Position numbers and translations under genes: made by a program. The notes beneath the pieces are model-generated. The model was given only the letters and a program-made list of their open reading frames with translations. It made no database searches and had not been told where the DNA came from. From DATARR01 sp034666985 (GTDB taxonomy: Bacteria > Acidobacteriota > Thermoanaerobaculia > Multivoradales > UBA5704), in contig JAXDKS010000024.1 in the NCBI GenBank assembly GCA_034666985.1, forward strand, positions 1-64,000: DNA of 64,000 nucleotides. Reading direction: 5' to 3'. Positions 61,162 to 64,000 of the stretch are shown here, one piece after another; within the stretch, counting starts at the first letter, position 1, and each line of letters begins with the position of its first letter.

Positions 61162-61725
61162 TTACCGCTGCGGCGGCGGAGTGGGAGACGGGGCAGGAGC
61201 GGGGGTCGGCTCAGGCAAGCTGCTCTGGGGTGGGCTGAGGGAGTAGCCGAGCTGTCGGAAGAGCTCGATCTGGTCGTTGATGATCCAGCCTTCCTTGATC
61301 CGGCCACCGGCGATGCGGAAGAAGCTGGCGCCGGTGACCTGGATGAAGCGGGTGGTGGTCCGGTGGCGGGCACGGACGGTGTAGCGGGCCGCCACACGGT
61401 CCCCGTCGGCGAGCAGGTCGTCCACCAGATAGCTGATGTCGGTGAAGAGCTCGCGGGCCTTGGTCTGGGTCTCCCGGATCGCTCCGGGACCCCGGGTCGG
61501 ATGGGGAATGCCCGGCGTGCGGTCGAGGAAGTCCGGGGCGAACACCTCGTCCAGCTTCGCCAGGTCGCCCTCGCTCAGCAGCAGGAAGTAGCGGCGGACC
61601 AGGGCCTTGTTGGCATCGAAGCGGGTATCAGGATCCGCCGGCTTGGCCTCTTGGCCGGCCGCCGGCAGCACCATCCCCAGGACACCGAGGAGCAGGACGA
61701 TGAGGAGGGCCCGAGCCCGCGGCAT
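61162..61725 (-). CDS. Secreted SnoaL-like protein
   Basis: 187 aa. Signal peptide about 1-25 (ALLIVLLLGVLGMVLPAAGQ). The mature part is an NTF2/SnoaL-type alpha+beta barrel: NKALVRRYFLLLSEGDLAKLDEVFAPDFLDR, AIRETQTKARELFTDISYLVDDLLADGDRVAARYTVRARH and FRIAGGRIKEGWIINDQIELF. This is close to the ester-cyclase/SnoaL-like family. A Pro-rich tail follows (PEPTPAPAPSPTPPP). A TTG at 61740 overlapping the previous stop (TTGA) is an alternative start that would couple it to the DUF1326 gene. Ligand unknown. Confidence 0.82.
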   Translation of the reverse strand: MPRARALLIVLLLGVLGMVLPAAGQEAKPADPDTRFDANKALVRRYFLLLSEGDLAKLDEVFAPDFLDRTPGIPHPTRGPGAIRETQTKARELFTDISYLVDDLLADGDRVAARYTVRARHRTTTRFIQVTGASFFRIAGGRIKEGWIINDQIELFRQLGYSLSPPQSSLPEPTPAPAPSPTPPPQR

Positions 61726-61736
61726 CCGCGTCCCAC

Positions 61737-62477
61737 TCAACGCTCGAAGCGGCCCACGAAGGCGCTGCGCTTGCCCGGGCTGCTCCAGGTCTTCCCCAGC
61801 TCGGAGCCGCGGAAGGCGTGCGCCAGGGTCACCGCCGGCACCGCTCCGGCCGTGGGGGTGAGGGGCGGATAGTAGACCTCCTCGTTGCCGCAGAGGTGGT
61901 CGTGATGGTTGAGCGCCCGCGTCCGCAGCTCCACCTCGGTGCCGGCCTTCAGGCTGGCGAAGCCGGAGAGAGCCGCCGCCATGACCGGCCCAGAATGGCC
62001 GGCGTGGGGATCCGCGGGATCAGCCGGAGCGGCCTGGATCGTCAGCTCGATGGGCGCGCTCTCAACCGCCACGACGTCCGAGAGGAGGTCGCCCCCCATC
62101 TCGTGCGCCAGCCCCACGAGCGCCTCCTTCTGGGCCGCGTCCGCCCGCTCGTCCACCAGGACCACGGACCGGGCCGGCAGGGGGCTGCGGGTGGGATCGC
62201 CCAGCGTCGCGGCGGCGCGCACCACCGCCACCACCGAGAGGCCGTCGACGGCCACGCCCTTCCACGCCCCCCGGCTCACCCGCCAGGCGAAGACCGCCTC
62301 GCGCCCCGCCAGGTTCACTTCCGAATTGGCGAAGCAGGGGCCGGTGTACACGTCCGAGGTGCGGGCCTCCAGGTAGTCGCCGGAGATCCCGGGGGTCACC
62401 GGTGCCGCAAGGCAGGCCGGCGCGGCGGCGAGCAGTCCCAGAGCTGGCAAGAACCTGATCAGGCGATGTCGTTTCAT
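61737..62477 (-). CDS. Secreted DUF1326 protein
   Basis: 246 aa. Signal peptide about 1-22. The mature sequence ISGDYLEARTSDVYTGPCFANSEVNLAGREAVFAWRVSRGAWKGVAVDGLSVVAVV is typical of DUF1326, followed by SVVLVDERADAAQKEALVGLAHEMGG. A conserved Cys lies in YTGPCFANSE and another late in HHDHLCGNEE. SD GGAGGT precedes ATG 62477; the longer frame upstream includes intergenic repeats. Function unknown. In line with the molybdenum hydroxylase genes but separated by 83 nt. Confidence 0.8.
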   Translation of the reverse strand: MKRHRLIRFLPALGLLAAAPACLAAPVTPGISGDYLEARTSDVYTGPCFANSEVNLAGREAVFAWRVSRGAWKGVAVDGLSVVAVVRAAATLGDPTRSPLPARSVVLVDERADAAQKEALVGLAHEMGGDLLSDVVAVESAPIELTIQAAPADPADPHAGHSGPVMAAALSGFASLKAGTEVELRTRALNHHDHLCGNEEVYYPPLTPTAGAVPAVTLAHAFRGSELGKTWSSPGKRSAFVGRFER

Positions 62478-62530
62478 GGTTCCACCTCCTTCACTCCAAC
62501 CAGCTCCAGCCTTGAATCCTTCCGCCCCAT

Positions 62531-62556
62531 CCGACCGATCGGTCCAATCCGTCCGA
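62531..62556. repeat. 9-nt-period tract between genes
   Basis: Units close to GACCGATCG, GTCCAATCC, GTCCGATTC, related to the tract at 17504-17530. Lies in the 83-nt gap before the DUF1326 gene. Confidence 0.5.
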
Positions 62557-62560
62557 TTCC

Positions 62561-62773
62561 CTACACCGGATTGAAGCACCCCCGCCCGTCGCAGCAGTGA
62601 CGCTCCGAGGCCACCTGGCCGTCCGGGCCCAGGCAGGTCATGGTGTGGCTGCACCAGAACAGGCCGTCGCGCATGTTGGGAATCGAGGGATCGGGCTCGA
62701 CGTCCACGTAGATCCCCTTCCAGCGCAGGTGGAGGCAGCAGACCTGCCCTATAGACTTGGCCGAGGTTTCCAT
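62561..62773 (-). CDS. Small Cys-rich protein in a molybdenum hydroxylase operon
   Basis: 70 aa with seven Cys (VCCLHLRW, FWCSHTMTC, RHCCDGRGC) and conserved-looking WKGIYVDVEPDPSIP and TCLGPDGQVAS. No signal peptide or membrane segment. I recall similar short proteins annotated as hypothetical. The Cys spacing could bind zinc or an iron-sulfur cluster. ATG 62773 lies 3 nt past the stop of the FAD subunit gene; a TTG at 62779 would overlap it. Genomic position suggests a link to the hydroxylase, but this is inference. Confidence 0.7.
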   Translation of the reverse strand: METSAKSIGQVCCLHLRWKGIYVDVEPDPSIPNMRDGLFWCSHTMTCLGPDGQVASERHCCDGRGCFNPV

Positions 62774-62775
62774 GC

Positions 62776-63771
62776 TCAAGCCCCCTCTTCCAGGATACCA
62801 GCGGCGGCGAGCAGGGCCCGCTTCACGGCCACCCGCGCGAGCTGGATCTTGTACTTGTTGTGGGAGAGGGCCTTGGCTTTCGCCACCGCGGCCTCCCCCG
62901 CCTTCGCCGCCACCTCGACGCTGATGGACTTCCCCTTCAGGAATTCCTCCGCCTCGGCCGCGGCCCAGGGCACCGGCGCCACCTGACCCAGGACGACCCG
63001 CGCCCGGCCCACTTGGCCATTATTCGTCTCCAAGGCCACCGCGGCCGTGGCGAGCGACCAATCGAGCGTCCCCCGCTGCCGCACCTCGTAGGTGGCCATC
63101 CGCCGCCCGGCGGCCGGCGGGAGGAGCACCTCGGTCAACACCTCCCCCGGCTTCAGGTCGTGCTCCCGTTCCCCCTCCTTCTGGGGGATGCGGTAGAGCT
63201 TCTCCAGATCGAGCCGGCGCTCCCCCTGGGGACCGAAGAGCACCACCTGCGCGCCCAGGGCCACGAGCAGCGGCGCCAAGGTCGAAGGCTGGACGAAATA
63301 GGCCGGCCCGTCATTGCCCAGGATGGCGTGGTAGCGGTTGTCGCCCGCCGTCACCATCGACTTGCCCTCCCGCTGCGCCAGGAGACCGAAGCCGTTGCGG
63401 AAGTACCAGCAGCGAGGGCGCTGGAGGAGGTTTCCCCCCAGGGTCGCCACGTTGCGGATCTGCGGCCCGGCCACACGGCCGGCGGCGGCCGTCAGTGCCG
63501 GGTATTCGAAGCCCAGGGCCGCGTCGGCCGACAGATCGTCGATCGTCGTGAGCGCCCCGATCCGCAGGCCGCCGCTCTTCTCCGTGTGGACGCCCACCAG
63601 GCCGCCTACCGAGTTGAGGTGGACCACCCGGCCGGGGGTCTCGATGCCGTCCTTCATCAGCCCGAGCAGGTCGCTGCCGCCGGCCAGGATCGTGGCCCGC
63701 CCGGGATCGGTGCCCAGCAGGCGCACGGCCTGCTCGCGCGTCTTGGGGCTTGCGAGCTCGAAGGGTTGCAT
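62776..63771 (-). CDS. FAD-binding subunit of xanthine dehydrogenase-type molybdenum hydroxylase
   Basis: 331 aa. CoxM/YagS-type subunit: MQPFELASPKTREQAVRLLG, ILAGGSDLLGLMKDG (FAD pyrophosphate loop), AAGRVAGPQIRNVATLGGNLLQRPRCWYFRNG, and C-terminal RVVLGQVAPVPWAAAEAE. The Cys in QRPRCWYFRN resembles the extra Fe-S binding loop found in YagS/HcrB-type members. Transfers electrons from the Mo centre through Fe-S clusters to FAD. ATG overlaps the stop of the Mo subunit gene (ATGA). The [2Fe-2S] subunit gene is not in the window. Confidence 0.9.
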   Translation of the reverse strand: MQPFELASPKTREQAVRLLGTDPGRATILAGGSDLLGLMKDGIETPGRVVHLNSVGGLVGVHTEKSGGLRIGALTTIDDLSADAALGFEYPALTAAAGRVAGPQIRNVATLGGNLLQRPRCWYFRNGFGLLAQREGKSMVTAGDNRYHAILGNDGPAYFVQPSTLAPLLVALGAQVVLFGPQGERRLDLEKLYRIPQKEGEREHDLKPGEVLTEVLLPPAAGRRMATYEVRQRGTLDWSLATAAVALETNNGQVGRARVVLGQVAPVPWAAAEAEEFLKGKSISVEVAAKAGEAAVAKAKALSHNKYKIQLARVAVKRALLAAAGILEEGA

Positions 63772-64000
63772 CAGGCGGTCTCCTTCCTGGATTCCCTGGA
63801 TTCGAGCGCTTCGAGCACCCGCCGCGGCGTCAGCGGCAGGTAGGGGACTCGCACGCCGAGAGCGTTCGCCACCGCGTTGGCGATGGCCGGGCCGGGCGAG
63901 ACCACCGGCGGCTCGCCCACGCCGATCACCCCGCGCTCGTCGTAGCCCGGGCCCGTCATCATGTGCACCACCAGCTCGCCGACGTCGGAGATGCCCGCCA
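63771..64000 (-). CDS. Molybdopterin-binding subunit of molybdenum hydroxylase, C-terminal fragment
   Basis: Only the last 75 residues are visible; the gene continues beyond 64000. The end RGVIGVGEPPVVSPGPAIANAVANALGVRVPYLPLTPRRVLEAL matches the C-terminus of xanthine dehydrogenase/aldehyde oxidoreductase large subunits, where GxGEPP contains the conserved catalytic Glu. Its TGA overlaps the FAD subunit ATG. Confidence 0.85.
   Translation of the reverse strand, partial: AGISDVGELVVHMMTGPGYDERGVIGVGEPPVVSPGPAIANAVANALGVRVPYLPLTPRRVLEALESRESRKETA

Overview
The window is a GC-rich, gene-dense bacterial chromosome segment. It most probably comes from the phylum Acidobacteriota, perhaps near Thermoanaerobaculia. 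The clearest markers are an orphan duplicated FtsX-type permease of the 'acidobacterial duplicated orphan permease' type (28568-31021), two VWFA proteins of the acidobacterial VWFA-related type (40342-44855), secreted tricorn-like and S9 peptidases, CHRD, DUF6600 and DUF1326 proteins, and many short interspersed palindromes between genes. No rRNA, tRNA, CRISPR array, phage or plasmid replication gene was seen. The far left edge is the end of an IS481-like element whose transposase runs off the window.

Layout. 1-121: IS end. 211-5317 (minus): a coupled three-gene transporter operon (amino-acid permease, POT-like MFS, OPT). 5429-9032: a methyltransferase-like protein and a sensor-kinase-like protein, divergently transcribed from a shared -10 region. 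9139-14505: a secreted DUF6600 protein, a secreted zinc peptidase with TPRs, and an atypical sigma-54-activator-like protein. 14512-19194 (minus): glycosyltransferase and tricorn-like protease. 19266-22357: a bacterial eRF1-like (baeRF/Vms1-like) protein, a secreted Cys phosphatase and three minor prepilins. 22370-25032 (minus): CHRD protein, DUF481 protein and alpha/beta hydrolase. 25228-25730: BrnT/BrnA toxin-antitoxin. 25793-31021: AsmA-like protein and orphan permease. 31124-33764 (minus): acetyltransferase, M14 carboxypeptidase and a coiled-coil protein. 33826-37141: metallophosphoesterase, BNR/sialidase-like protein and MgtC-like protein. 37153-40325: DUF429 protein, VapC-like toxin pair and acyl-CoA synthetase. 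40342-44855: coupled VWFA pair. 45281-50118: a RelE-like/UvrD/TPR fusion and a zinc-finger TPR protein. 50162-55589: argE, hutF, fadE and an SRAP protein. 55598-58204 (minus): DUF456 and S9 peptidase. 58293-60955 (minus): PIN-domain pair, a second zinc-finger TPR protein and a small secreted repeat peptide. 61162-64000 (minus): SnoaL-like and DUF1326 proteins, a Cys-rich peptide and molybdenum hydroxylase subunits.

How the genes work together. Peptide and amino-acid uptake (OPT, POT, APC), secreted or periplasmic peptidases (tricorn-like, S9, M14, MA-like) and amino-acid catabolism (HutF, ArgE) fit a proteolytic heterotroph. Three small lower-GC toxin-antitoxin-type loci (25228, 38137, 58293) sit between housekeeping genes.

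The least explained items are these: the RelE-like/helicase/TPR fusion; the two paralogous zinc-finger TPR proteins, one beside a secreted peptide with two copies of an AGSxMDPDG motif; a sigma-54-type ATPase with a degenerate GAFTGA loop and two C-terminal Fis-like helix-turn-helix units; the PIN-domain pair; and a set of 9-10-nt-period repeats and palindromes that form inverted repeats between genes and in several places have been absorbed into reading frames. All homology calls are from memory of family motifs; no search was run.
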